A stretch of 37,813 bases of DNA from Clostridiales bacterium (GCA_003523225.1 DPGK01000030.1:457-38269), one strand, 5' to 3'. Shown: positions 24,490 to 33,023, counted from the stretch's first letter. Numbers and translations are program-made. Notes: generated from the letters alone by a model not told the origin.

Positions 24490-24536
24490 GTCAGAAACAG
24501 ATGCAGCCGCCCGGGGCGGCTGCATCTGTTTCTGAC
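24490..24536 (-). terminator. 47-bp perfect palindrome after the SPFH gene
   Basis: Positions 24490-24512 are the exact reverse complement of 24514-24536 around a single central G. It starts 24 bp beyond the stop of the leftward SPFH gene at 24561. The RNA would form a stem of about 21 bp with a minimal loop. No U-tract follows, but position suggests termination or 3'-end protection. Confidence 0.6.
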
Positions 24537-24560
24537 ATATCGCCGGCAAGCGACGAAGAA

Positions 24561-25979
24561 TTACTTTATGTCATTTTCGTTGAATCTGTCTCCGCACTCG
24601 GGGCAGAACTTCGGGGGATTCTTGGGATCCTCCGGCTCCCAGCCGCACTTGTCGCAGCGGTAAAGCGGCGCGTCGGCGGGCTTTTTCGCTCCGCACTCGG
24701 AGCAGAACTTGCCCTTGTTCACCGCTCCGCAGGAGCAGGTCCAGCCCTCGGTGTCTGCCGGCTTCGGCGAGCCGCACTCAGGGCAGAATTTACCCGTTGC
24801 AGTTGCTCCGCACTTGCACTTCCAGCCGTTTGCGGGCTTCGGCTCAGGCTTCTTTGCACCGCACTCGGGACAGAATTTGCCGTTCACTGTCGCGCCGCAG
24901 GCACATTTCCAGCCGCTTGCAGATGCTGCGGGAGCTGCCTGCTGCTGATTCTGCTGCTGTTGCTGATTCTGCTGACCCATAGCGAACAGATTCTGCGCGT
25001 TCATGCCGCCGCCTGCGTTCATTGCCATGCCCATGCCCATAAAGCCCGTCATAGCTCCGGCGGAGTTTCCGGCGGCGGTCTTCATTGCGTCCGCCTGCGC
25101 GCCGACAAGCGTTGCCGCCGCCATGGTGGGATCGCGCATGATGGCGGTGCGCTGTGCCTGCTTTATCATCTCCGCATCCTCGTCCGGCAGTGTGACAGAG
25201 CCAAGCGCCACGCTTACGACCTTAAGCCCGCGCAGCTCGCCCCACTTTGAGGACAGCGCATCGTTCATCGCGTTTTCAAGGTCGGTGTTGTGTGTGACTA
25301 TCTGGTTCGGTCTCAGCTCAAGCTCGGAGAGCTTTCCGAGCGCGGGCTGAAGTGCGCTGATAAACTCGGTCTTGAGCTGGCTGTCTATCTCACTGCGGGT
25401 GTATTCCGCCGAGACATTGCCGCACACGTTGGTGTAGAAAAGTATCGGGTCGGATATCTTGTAGGAGTATACGCCCGAGCAACGGAGCGACACGTCAATG
25501 TCAAGTCCGATCTTTGAGTCAACAACGCGGAAGGGCACGGGATTGGGTGTGCCGAACTTGTTGTCGATTATCTCCTTGGTGTTGAAGTAATAAACTCTCT
25601 GATCCTTACCGGTGTCGCCGCCGTAGGTGAAGCGCTTGCCTATCGTCTTGAAGGTGTTGATTATGCTCTCGCCCAGCTTACCGGCGAAGATCGACGGCTC
25701 GGTCGAGCTGTCGTATGTAAACTCGCCCGGCTCGGCGCACACCTCGACTACCTTGCCCTGCTCGACAATTATCATACACTGTCCGTCTGCCACGGCGATG
25801 CCCGAACCGTTCGATATGATATTGTCATTACCCTTTGTGTTTGACGAGCGTCCGCTTATCCGCTTCTGCCCCTTGGTCACCAGCACGTTTTTATCCAGCG
25901 CCTCGCAGTAGAAAAATTCCTTCCACTGGTCGGCAAGTGTTCCGCCCAGCGCACCTATTCCTGCTTTGATAAGTCCCAT
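24561..25979 (-). CDS. SPFH-domain protein with C-terminal zinc ribbons
   Basis: The 472-residue protein belongs to the group annotated as SPFH domain or virion-core-protein-like (YdjI type). The N-terminal part (about 1-290) shows the SPFH pattern: FFYCEALDKNVLVTKG, MIIVEQGKVVEVCAEPGEFTYD, FRVVDSKIGLDIDVSLRCSGVYSYKI and a helical region with AEMIKQAQRTAIMRDPTM. A Gly/Met/Ala segment and a Gln/Asn-rich linker (about 325-350) lead to four zinc-ribbon-like units (about 360-472), each with CxCG or CxxCG followed by FCxECG. SPFH proteins scaffold membranes or stress assemblies; in Bacillus, YdjI helps bring PspA to membranes. No transmembrane helix is visible. A GGGAGA ribosome-binding sequence and a promoter lie upstream, and a palindrome follows. 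Confidence 0.83.
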   Translation of the reverse strand: MGLIKAGIGALGGTLADQWKEFFYCEALDKNVLVTKGQKRISGRSSNTKGNDNIISNGSGIAVADGQCMIIVEQGKVVEVCAEPGEFTYDSSTEPSIFAGKLGESIINTFKTIGKRFTYGGDTGKDQRVYYFNTKEIIDNKFGTPNPVPFRVVDSKIGLDIDVSLRCSGVYSYKISDPILFYTNVCGNVSAEYTRSEIDSQLKTEFISALQPALGKLSELELRPNQIVTHNTDLENAMNDALSSKWGELRGLKVVSVALGSVTLPDEDAEMIKQAQRTAIMRDPTMAAATLVGAQADAMKTAAGNSAGAMTGFMGMGMAMNAGGGMNAQNLFAMGQQNQQQQQNQQQAAPAASASGWKCACGATVNGKFCPECGAKKPEPKPANGWKCKCGATATGKFCPECGSPKPADTEGWTCSCGAVNKGKFCSECGAKKPADAPLYRCDKCGWEPEDPKNPPKFCPECGDRFNENDIK

Positions 25980-26035
25980 TTTGATCTCCCTTCGGTTTTA
26001 CCTGAATCGGGTAAATATATTTTGATCCATTTATA

Positions 26036-26064
26036 ATGATACAATATTTTTTTCCGGTTGTCAA
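26036..26064 (-). promoter_or_regulatory. Promoter of the SPFH gene
   Basis: On the minus strand TTGACA (26064-26059), a 17-bp spacer and TATCAT (26041-26036) precede the ATG at 25979. It is divergent from the promoter at 26118-26146. Confidence 0.72.
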
Positions 26065-26117
26065 TAGTGATTTCGGACATCCATACAGCTGCCGGGATAC
26101 AAAAAACGGGTCAAGCC

Positions 26118-26146
26118 TTGATTTTCGTATTAAATTGTATTATAAT
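26118..26146 (+). promoter_or_regulatory. Promoter of the ECF S component gene
   Basis: TTGATT (26118-26123), a 17-bp spacer and TATAAT (26141-26146) are followed by TTCCGG/CCGGAA (26156-26161 with 26171-26176). That inverted repeat would sit at the very 5' end of the transcript and could be an operator or a stabilising hairpin. I see no known riboswitch. Confidence 0.72.
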
Positions 26147-26211
26147 ATAGCCGCGTTCCGGCGCACGGCTCCGGAATAAAACATATACTTTAATAATAAG
26201 GAAGTCAAATC

Positions 26212-26835
26212 ATGTCCCGAACCAGAAAAACAAATGTCAAGAAGCTCGTACTCTGCGGCATCTTCATCGCTATCATCATTGTCTTGACGGCAGTACCGTA
26301 CACCGGGTACATCACCTATCTGCCGGGTGGGATAGCCATCACCACGCTGCATATACCGGTCATTCTCGGTGCTCTGTTTCTCGGCTGGAAATACGGCGCA
26401 CTGCTTGGCGGAGTATGGGGCATTACCTGCGTTGTAAAGGCATTTCTCAACCCCGACCCGGCAAACGTCCCCTTCCAGAACCCGCTGGTCTCCGTCCTGC
26501 CCCGCATCATCGTCGGCGCTGTCGCGGCGCTGGTCTTTGCACTCTGCTCAGGTAAATTCGGAAAGCAGAAGGATAGATCCGGGCGCGGACTTCCGACTCC
26601 CGTCAGCGCCTGCATCGCGACAGTAGCCGGAACACTCACCAACACCCTGCTTGTGCTGACCGCCCTTCATCTTTTCGGTCACCTCGGAACCACCACAATA
26701 GCCGCCCTTTTCTCCACGGTGCTTATGACTCTTGTCGGCGTCAACGGTATAATAGAGCTTGCCGCTGCGGTGGTCATAGTGACCGCACTTTATTCCGCAC
26801 TTGCCAAAACCTATCACGAGAGATTTGAAGCATGA
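26212..26835 (+). CDS. ECF transporter S component
   Basis: The 207-residue membrane protein fits the substrate-binding (S) subunit of energy-coupling factor vitamin transporters. The N-terminal helix (about residues 11-30) is followed by LHIPVILGALFLGWKYGALLGGVWGI, in which the small-residue helix packs against the shared transmembrane subunit EcfT. The sequence FQNPLVSVLPRIIVGAVAALVFAL is a conserved segment in this family. About six helices can be drawn. The S subunit decides the substrate, but I cannot tell which vitamin or metabolite it binds. The EcfA/A'/T module must be encoded elsewhere. The next gene starts inside its stop (ATGA), which links transport to a glutamyl-amide hydrolase. 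Confidence 0.82.
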   Translation: MSRTRKTNVKKLVLCGIFIAIIIVLTAVPYTGYITYLPGGIAITTLHIPVILGALFLGWKYGALLGGVWGITCVVKAFLNPDPANVPFQNPLVSVLPRIIVGAVAALVFALCSGKFGKQKDRSGRGLPTPVSACIATVAGTLTNTLLVLTALHLFGHLGTTTIAALFSTVLMTLVGVNGIIELAAAVVIVTALYSALAKTYHERFEA

Positions 26836-27533
26836 CTGACACCAAGATCCGACGCCCCGTTATCGGCATTGCGCCGAGCATGAAGGACAGATTCATAAGA
26901 ATGAATGCGGCTTACGCCGAGTCGATTTTTGCCGCAGGGGGAATACCTGTATTTCTCCCCTACACGACCGACGCGTCACGGCTTGACGAATACTCAGCTC
27001 TTGACGGCTTTCTGTTTGCCGGAGGCGTGGACGTTGACCCCGTGCATTACGGAGAGACGGTCCAGTTTGACAGCGTCGAGGTAGACGCCGCCCGCGACGC
27101 CTTTGAGTTTGCCCTTTGGAATAAAGTTTATCCCGGCGGCAAGCCCATATTCGGCATCTGCCGTGGAATCCAGTTTATAAACGTCGCTCTGGGCGGAACG
27201 CTTTATCAGCATATCCCGTCTCACTCGCAAAAGGAGCCGGGCAGCGAAGCCCCTCAGCACGTAAGCATCACCCCCGGCTCGCGCCTTTACCGGCTTATCG
27301 GCGCACAGACAGATACCAACACCTTTCACCATCAGGCAATAAAGCGCCCGGCGGATACACTGCGAGTCACCGCAGTGTCTGATGACGGCACATTCGAGGC
27401 AGTCGAGACTACCGAGACCGGCAGATACCTGCTTGCCGTTCAGTGGCACCCGGAGCTTCTTGCGGCGCACCGTCCCGAAGCTGCGGCGCTGTTTTCCGAC
27501 TTTATCGGCGCGGCGCGCGAAAGCATTGAATAA
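26832..27533 (+). CDS. Gamma-glutamyl-gamma-aminobutyrate hydrolase-like (PuuD, peptidase C26)
   Basis: The 233-residue protein is a class I glutamine-amidotransferase-like hydrolase. It shows VIGIAPSMKDRF at the start, DGFLFAGGVDVDP, the nucleophile elbow PIFGICRGIQFINVALGGTL with Cys110, and AVQWHPELL near residue 212 with the catalytic His and Glu. This resembles PuuD and related enzymes that cleave gamma-glutamyl amides such as gamma-glutamyl-GABA or folate polyglutamates. The length matches the family. It is translationally coupled to the ECF S component (4-bp overlap). The imported compound or a glutamylated form of it may therefore be the substrate. No transporter helix or signal peptide is present. 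Confidence 0.85.
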   Translation: MTDTKIRRPVIGIAPSMKDRFIRMNAAYAESIFAAGGIPVFLPYTTDASRLDEYSALDGFLFAGGVDVDPVHYGETVQFDSVEVDAARDAFEFALWNKVYPGGKPIFGICRGIQFINVALGGTLYQHIPSHSQKEPGSEAPQHVSITPGSRLYRLIGAQTDTNTFHHQAIKRPADTLRVTAVSDDGTFEAVETTETGRYLLAVQWHPELLAAHRPEAAALFSDFIGAARESIE

Positions 27534-27590
27534 TACCCTGCCCCGATACCGCTGAGAATATCATCCTACTGAACGGCGACGGGTCACGTC

Positions 27591-27631
27591 CGCCTCCCTT
27601 GTGTAAAGGGAGGCGGCACGGCGCAGCCGTG
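27591..27631. repeat. Interspersed-type intergenic repeat with two hairpins
   Basis: CGCCTCCCTT (27591-27600) pairs with AAGGGAGGCG (27606-27615), then CACGGC (27617-27622) pairs with GCCGTG (27626-27631), followed by ACGGAGGGATTGT. I recognise this layout as a common intergenic repeat in Firmicutes genomes. This is the only copy I noticed in the window. Confidence 0.55.
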
Positions 27632-27761
27632 ACGGAGGGATTGTAACGCTACGATCTCAAAAACGACCCACAAGACGCCTTCGGCGCCAGTTTTCCTTAC
27701 GCAGTGGAGCTTTTGCTGCGGCGGGATCTATAAACGGCAAAAGCATCTATGAAACCAACAC

Positions 27762-27799
27762 TTTACAGGCTGTTGCATTTTTATGCAACAGCCTGTAAA
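27762..27799. terminator. Hairpin with perfect 17-bp stem
   Basis: TTTACAGGCTGTTGCAT (27762-27778) pairs with 27783-27799 around TTTT. It probably insulates the downstream operon from the upstream genes. A U-tract is missing on both sides. Confidence 0.6.
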
Positions 27800-27974
27800 A
27801 TTATTGGATAAATATACTTCACCGCCGGAAGCGCCTGTCATCCGAAGCATAAATCTGCAAAACTCAGGAAAAGACGAGAGACATAATACAGTATTTTTAC
27901 GGACAACACGCATATCAGGGTCATATGTCGAAAAAGAGGCAAAAAACAAAAGTAAAAAAATACATATAAATTTC

Positions 27975-27990
27975 TGTAAACGCATTGACA
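27975..27990. promoter_or_regulatory. Possible LacI/CcpA-type operator overlapping the -35 box
   Basis: TGTAAACGCATTGACA matches its own reverse complement at 12 of 16 positions and resembles catabolite-repression or LacI-family operators. It overlaps the -35 box of the RiPP-like operon promoter, so binding would block transcription. Confidence 0.35.
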
Positions 27991-28013
27991 CGCGGAGAAA
28001 AATGTGATATATT
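27985..28013 (+). promoter_or_regulatory. Promoter of the RiPP-like operon
   Basis: TTGACA (27985-27990), a 17-bp spacer and TATATT (28008-28013) with a TGA extended -10 lie 113 bp before the TTG start at 28126. The 5' UTR contains CCGGA/TCCGG and an AAGGAGG ribosome-binding sequence at 28109-28115. Confidence 0.72.
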
Positions 28014-28125
28014 TATTATGTGTATTTATACAAAAAAAGGTTTATATCCGGCATATGGAGTCATTTTTTCCCGCCCGCCGGAATATTATAGCCCTGATCC
28101 GGTATGATAAGGAGGACTGATACGC

Positions 28126-28524
28126 TTGCCTGAACCCAAGAAAAACAATAGACCTCAGCCGCCGGATAGCTGCGTATCCGACACATCCGCCCGCCTGCAG
28201 GAATTTACCCCGGAGGGAGCGGACAAATATGACCGCAAGTTCCTGATCGACCCCGGCTACGCCGTGCGTGAGATCGCGGGTGAATATATTGCGGTTCCCG
28301 TTGAGGTAAGCTCCGCAGCTCCACCGCAGACGGTGCTGCTTAATGAGACCGGATATTTTCTGTGGACTCTGCTGCAGCAAGAGACGACATACAAAAACCT
28401 GATACACAGGATGACAGATGAATTCGAGGTTTCCGCCGATGAAGCGGAAAAAGACATAGATGAATTTCTGTCCTGCCTTGAAAAATACAATTTACTTGAG
28501 ACCAGAACGGAGGGAACGAAATGA
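28126..28524 (+). CDS. PqqD-family (RRE-type) peptide-binding protein
   Basis: The 132-residue protein starts at TTG, 10 bp after AAGGAGG. From about residue 42 it fits the PqqD family: a small beta-sheet (FLIDPGYAVREIAGEYIAVPVEV), then VLLNETGYFLWTLLQQETTYKNLIHRM, and the C-terminal DEAEKDIDEFLSCLEKYNLLE helix pair. PqqD-type domains are RiPP recognition elements: they hold the leader of a precursor peptide and present it to a modifying enzyme, often a radical SAM protein. A 40-residue polar N-terminal extension is unusual. The other PQQ genes are absent, so PQQ itself is not made. Its stop overlaps the start of the 1500-residue surface protein (ATGA). It is the best marker of the RiPP-like nature of this operon. 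Confidence 0.85.
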   Translation: MPEPKKNNRPQPPDSCVSDTSARLQEFTPEGADKYDRKFLIDPGYAVREIAGEYIAVPVEVSSAAPPQTVLLNETGYFLWTLLQQETTYKNLIHRMTDEFEVSADEAEKDIDEFLSCLEKYNLLETRTEGTK

Positions 28525-31500
28525 GTACGGTTCGTTCAACCGGGCGCGCAGTCGGCAAACGTGCGCTCGCAGCTTTCATTTGCCTGACAATGCTGTGCGG
28601 GCTTATCCCGGCGGCAGTGCTTTCTACCCAAGGCGCCGACGTAGCAAATTACGTCAGCCTGCCCATCACCATCCGCGACTACGCCGCAGACGGTATGCTT
28701 TTTGAGTGGAATGAGACAGGAACGGTGGGGGATACCGTATACAGCGATTCAACCCCTACCCGTGTTTTCACAGAACAAGCAGGTGGGGGTGCGTATAATG
28801 CTACTGTCTACGATAGCTATGTACGTTATACATCTACCAGCACCGGAGTTTACATAACGTATACACTAAGTGGTAAGACCCGACATGATCTAAGATATTG
28901 TGTAGTCAAATACCGCACGAATGCGGCAGCATCAAGTACGCCTACGATAGGTCATCGGTGGAATAATGGCAGTTCAAATAACTACGTTGATTTTGACACA
29001 AGCGGCTACAACAAAGCCTCAACATGGACAACAGTTGTAATCGACCTCGGCGACGGAACTGATGTAGTAAGCCACGTAACCTTATATCCGCGTCTTGCTA
29101 AGGGAAAGTATATTGACATCGCCTATGTTGCTTTCTTTGATAAATCAGAAAAGGCGACCGAATATAAAAACAATGGCGGAAAAGTCACCGCGTCGGCAAC
29201 CTTCCACAACGGTGACACCAAGGGCTTTGGTATGCTTGCCACAAGTGACAAAGACCACTTCAACGACCTTACGGGTGCGAACAACGCAATAGCCGGAACC
29301 TCGTACTTCATAAACGGTACCTGGGGCTCTACCACACAGCCGACTGCGGTGTTCACCACTTTGAACAGCGGCGCGCCGCAGACGGTCTACGGCGCACTGC
29401 TGCGCACCAATCTGGTCGAAGCAACTCTCGACGAGAACAAAAAACTGGTGTACACCGAGGCTGCCGTTACATATATTGCCAACCTGCTTCAGAAGACTCT
29501 GCCCGAGGTGTGGCAGAACTCGGACGGCAGCTACAACATGTGGTATGTAATGGGGCACAAACTAAGTGATCTGGGCGGCACTGACCTTGCCACGAAGCTG
29601 CGCTCACAGATAACGGGTCTTGGAACATACGCTGATGCCAAAGCAAAATATGATAATGGCAGTCTGACAAAATACACTCAGGTGACCACATACTTTGACG
29701 CCGCATACTTCCTCCTTCACAACACCTTTGACGACAGCATCGGATACGGCAAGACCGTAGCCGAGTACAACACGCTCCGTCTGGTCGCAAAACAGGTGGA
29801 TGGACGCACGGTCTACGTTTTCAATTCCGGATATGACGGAACCGTCTACGACTCTACAAACGGTATTATCTACAATACTCAGACAGATACAATTACGGCG
29901 CGGAAAAAAAATGGTACAGATGAGTATGTCCGCGGCAATATACTTCCATTAGCCACCTTCAACCCGATCGCAGGTATGGGCTACGGCAATTCCGGCGACA
30001 CCTACAGAATGGCACGCGACGGATCTCAGGAGAACTATTACAACGACACCAACTACAATCTTACGCTTGAAGGTCACGCGCAGTTCATATACTATCAGGA
30101 CGCCGACCTTTACTTCAACTTCACCGGAGACGACGACGTTTACCTTTACATCAACGGAATACGCGTTCTCGATATGGGCGGTGCTCACTCCATTTCAAAA
30201 GCAGGTATAAGCCTTAACAATGTCGCCGAGATCTGCGGTCTTAAGGACGGCGAGGTCTACGACTTCGACTTCTACTACATGGAGCGCCACGGCACTGCCG
30301 CAAACTTCAGTATCGAGACCAACATCAAGGTCGTTGACGCCAGCATGCTGACGGAAAAAATCGGATATCAGAACGGCATCAGCACCGGATATAACGGTTA
30401 CGTCAACCCGAATAAACCCGTTATATACGAATACGCGCTTACCAACAACGGCAAAGAGCCGATCCTCAACCTTACCTTTGATGACCCGCAGCTCGGCATA
30501 TCCCTCTCCAAGGACAGCCTCAAGCTCAACTCGGAAACAACTTCCGAAAACCTGACTGCAACGGTATATAACCGGGACGGCACGGTAAAGGAGTTTGTCC
30601 CCGAGGGAACCCTGAACGCAGATAAGCTCAAACAGCTTCTTGCCGCCGGACTGAAGGTCGGAGAAAAGATAAGCATTTACGGTTTCAGCCACACGGTGAC
30701 AGATACCGAATGGAACACCGGAGGCAACACTTTCACAAACCACGTTTACACGACCTCCAAGCCGGAAACACGTGACGAGACACTGAACGGCCTCGCGGAT
30801 TGGAAGGTTCAAAAGAGAGAATTTGATTATGAAGGCTTCCATATTTACGAATGGGTCGGAAAGTCGGTTACTGTAACAAAGGAGGAGCTTATCCAGCTTC
30901 CCAATAATGGCGGATATACCTTCTCCTCCGCCGCTTCCATAATCCCCTGCACTGCCAGCGGCAAAACGACCACGTCCAACTGGAATCCCAATGCAACACT
31001 AAACGCTGACGGCTCGATAACATATACCGGCACGAAAACCGGCGCCGACGCATATTACTATATGCTGACCGAAGGCTCCGGCGATAGTGAAAAGAAAAGC
31101 GACGTTATCTGCGTAAGCGTATATTCCTATGACGCAGCGGACAACACATATGTTATCGACTACGGTCTTTCGGTCGAGCTGAACGGAGAGGGACACGGTC
31201 TGACGCTTAACGATACGCTGAATCTCTCGGCAAACCCCTATACCACAGCTTCTTCCATTACCGGCATTCAGGATGCCACAAGAGCTTACGGCAGCTTTAC
31301 ATGGGCTTCCCCGTCGCTGAAATACACACCAAGCAAAATAATCAATGACACCGACAGCGTAAGAGTCAATGTAAGGGTAATTGAAAACGGTGCTTCCTCA
31401 CTGACAAAATTCACCGGTGTCGATATGTACGAGACAATAACCGTAGCCCCCGCCAACGTTATGTATTACGAGGATAACTTCCCGGATATCACATATGTCG

Positions 31501-33023
31501 GCCAAGACGGGAACAGCTGGACTGTAACACAAGAAGCTGCTGCCGGAACTGAGCAAAGCGCAGACCAGCAGTCAAACTACGGCTCAGACCCGAACTACGC
31601 TGCCGACATCACCCCCTCCGCGATAACGGGAGATGCCTCCAACGGAACTTTGCATAAGCTTGACGTTGCAGCGACCGGCGAGGTAATGTCCTTTGACTTC
31701 CGCGGCACGGGATTTGAGATCCTCAGCCGCACGACCAAAGAGCCGTATGCCGTGATAAATGTCCTTGTGTACGATACGTCAAATCTCAGCACTCCCGTTG
31801 CGGTAAAGCCCGTTATCACCGAAAGCAAGGGCGGCGACCTTTATCAGATACCCGTTATCTCGATAACGGGACTGGAGCATGGTGAATATCACGTCAGCGT
31901 CGTGGCGGCGGCAAGCACCGACACCAAGGCTCGCACCTTCTATGTTGACGGTCTCAGGATCTACGAGCCTCTTACCGCCAATGATGCGAATACGTACTAC
32001 AATCCCGAAGAGGCCGGCGCAGCCTTTACCGAAATAAAAGCACTGATAGGTGAAGGTCAGGTCGTTTATTCGGAGATCTCCGCTGCAGGCGATGAAGCAA
32101 AGATAATCTCCGGTAACGCAACGGGCGGAGCAGCTACTGTTATTGAGAACCGTGGAGACAACGGTTTTGTACTGATCTCCGACAATGCAGGCGACTACAT
32201 GAAGTTCGGCCCCAATAACGAAATTTACCTGCAAGGCAATTCCTCAAACAATGTAATAGCCTTCCTGCTCACTCCCGACGCGTCAGTTGCCGAAGCGGCG
32301 AGAACCGTTGAGATCGGCGCTCACAGAAAATCCAATTCGCTGACCGGCGACACCGGAGCCATCAATCTGGTTTACGGCAGCACAGCCGAAGCTATCATGA
32401 AGGGCACTTACAGCTATGCCGTATCCAGCGGAACGGAACAGTATTATACAATTGACGTAAGTAACCTGACGCCGGATGACAAAGGCAGATATCTTGTCAT
32501 GATCGGCACGAACGGTCCAAAGAGCGCAACCGACCTTGTTACACTGTCGCTGACAAATCTCAAGATCTCCGGTTACACGCTTGAGGGAATTGGCATAATT
32601 CAGGATGCCGAGGCGAACACGCTTCAGACCAATACGGTCATGATGGGTCTTATGTCCCTGCGCACCATGGTCTACGAAGCCGCAAACGCCCCCGAGGTTC
32701 AGATAAACGCAGGTCTCGGTATCACCTCCGCGTCGCTGAACGCAAAAAGCGTGGTTTCCGGCAAGCAGGTCAAGCTGACGGTAAAAGCCACTGCCGGAGC
32801 CGATGAACTGGTGGTTCTCGATTCTGAAGGCAACCGCGTGGAATTTACAAAATGCACCTCAAAGGAAAGTCGCGGAGTTGTAACATTCACCGCCACCTGG
32901 GAGGTCACAGGAAGCGTCGGAGAGGTCATGTCTTACACTGTTATTGTTTACGATTCCGACGGAGCAAGATCCGTCAACACCGAAACGGTCAATGTGACCG
33001 TGAAAAAAGGATGGTCACTATGA
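28521..33023 (+). CDS. Giant secreted protein with fibro-slime (PA14-like) domain
   Basis: The 1500-residue protein has a signal peptide (hydrophobic core LAAFICLTMLCGLIPAAVLS, about residues 16-35). Residues about 515-600 match the fibro-slime domain: HAQFIYYQDADLYFNFTGDDDVYLYING, then LDMGGAHS, CGLKDGEVYDFDFYYMERHG and NFSIETNIKV. Similar modules occur in fibro-slime proteins of Fibrobacter and in clostridial surface proteins. The rest consists of beta-rich modules without names I can assign. The last ~110 residues form an Ig-like domain that resembles the C-terminus of the GH20 protein at 34108. No LPXTG, SLH or transmembrane anchor is visible. Part of the N-terminal region (28780-29120) is AT-richer than its surroundings. 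It overlaps both the PqqD gene and the small peptide gene by 4 bp. Confidence 0.8.
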   Translation: MSTVRSTGRAVGKRALAAFICLTMLCGLIPAAVLSTQGADVANYVSLPITIRDYAADGMLFEWNETGTVGDTVYSDSTPTRVFTEQAGGGAYNATVYDSYVRYTSTSTGVYITYTLSGKTRHDLRYCVVKYRTNAAASSTPTIGHRWNNGSSNNYVDFDTSGYNKASTWTTVVIDLGDGTDVVSHVTLYPRLAKGKYIDIAYVAFFDKSEKATEYKNNGGKVTASATFHNGDTKGFGMLATSDKDHFNDLTGANNAIAGTSYFINGTWGSTTQPTAVFTTLNSGAPQTVYGALLRTNLVEATLDENKKLVYTEAAVTYIANLLQKTLPEVWQNSDGSYNMWYVMGHKLSDLGGTDLATKLRSQITGLGTYADAKAKYDNGSLTKYTQVTTYFDAAYFLLHNTFDDSIGYGKTVAEYNTLRLVAKQVDGRTVYVFNSGYDGTVYDSTNGIIYNTQTDTITARKKNGTDEYVRGNILPLATFNPIAGMGYGNSGDTYRMARDGSQENYYNDTNYNLTLEGHAQFIYYQDADLYFNFTGDDDVYLYINGIRVLDMGGAHSISKAGISLNNVAEICGLKDGEVYDFDFYYMERHGTAANFSIETNIKVVDASMLTEKIGYQNGISTGYNGYVNPNKPVIYEYALTNNGKEPILNLTFDDPQLGISLSKDSLKLNSETTSENLTATVYNRDGTVKEFVPEGTLNADKLKQLLAAGLKVGEKISIYGFSHTVTDTEWNTGGNTFTNHVYTTSKPETRDETLNGLADWKVQKREFDYEGFHIYEWVGKSVTVTKEELIQLPNNGGYTFSSAASIIPCTASGKTTTSNWNPNATLNADGSITYTGTKTGADAYYYMLTEGSGDSEKKSDVICVSVYSYDAADNTYVIDYGLSVELNGEGHGLTLNDTLNLSANPYTTASSITGIQDATRAYGSFTWASPSLKYTPSKIINDTDSVRVNVRVIENGASSLTKFTGVDMYETITVAPANVMYYEDNFPDITYVGQDGNSWTVTQEAAAGTEQSADQQSNYGSDPNYAADITPSAITGDASNGTLHKLDVAATGEVMSFDFRGTGFEILSRTTKEPYAVINVLVYDTSNLSTPVAVKPVITESKGGDLYQIPVISITGLEHGEYHVSVVAAASTDTKARTFYVDGLRIYEPLTANDANTYYNPEEAGAAFTEIKALIGEGQVVYSEISAAGDEAKIISGNATGGAATVIENRGDNGFVLISDNAGDYMKFGPNNEIYLQGNSSNNVIAFLLTPDASVAEAARTVEIGAHRKSNSLTGDTGAINLVYGSTAEAIMKGTYSYAVSSGTEQYYTIDVSNLTPDDKGRYLVMIGTNGPKSATDLVTLSLTNLKISGYTLEGIGIIQDAEANTLQTNTVMMGLMSLRTMVYEAANAPEVQINAGLGITSASLNAKSVVSGKQVKLTVKATAGADELVVLDSEGNRVEFTKCTSKESRGVVTFTATWEVTGSVGEVMSYTVIVYDSDGARSVNTETVNVTVKKGWSL

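Larger units (their letters stand above)
27534..28125. other. Gene-free region before the RiPP-like operon
   Basis: The 592 bp contain an interspersed-type repeat with paired hairpins (27591-27631), a GCTTTTGC/GCAAAAGC inverted repeat (27709-27716 with 27737-27744), a 17-bp-stem hairpin (27762-27799), an AT-rich stretch, and the promoter of the operon at 27985-28013. I see no coding frame with a ribosome-binding sequence. Confidence 0.65.

Noticed and set aside
24318..25250. Long plus-strand frame opposite the SPFH gene
   Set aside because: Its Cys/Leu/Arg-rich translation mirrors the zinc-ribbon codons of the real minus-strand gene. No ribosome-binding sequence.
24561..25979. Phage origin, because the family is sometimes annotated virion core protein
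   Set aside because: The SPFH pattern and zinc ribbons are bacterial, and no phage genes are near.
26100..26211. Vitamin riboswitch before the ECF S component
   Set aside because: The leader is about 60 nt with one simple inverted repeat, too short for known vitamin riboswitches. No conserved core was recognised.
28126..28524. Pyrroloquinoline quinone biosynthesis
   Set aside because: PqqA, PqqB and PqqC are absent. PqqD-type domains are widespread peptide-binding modules.
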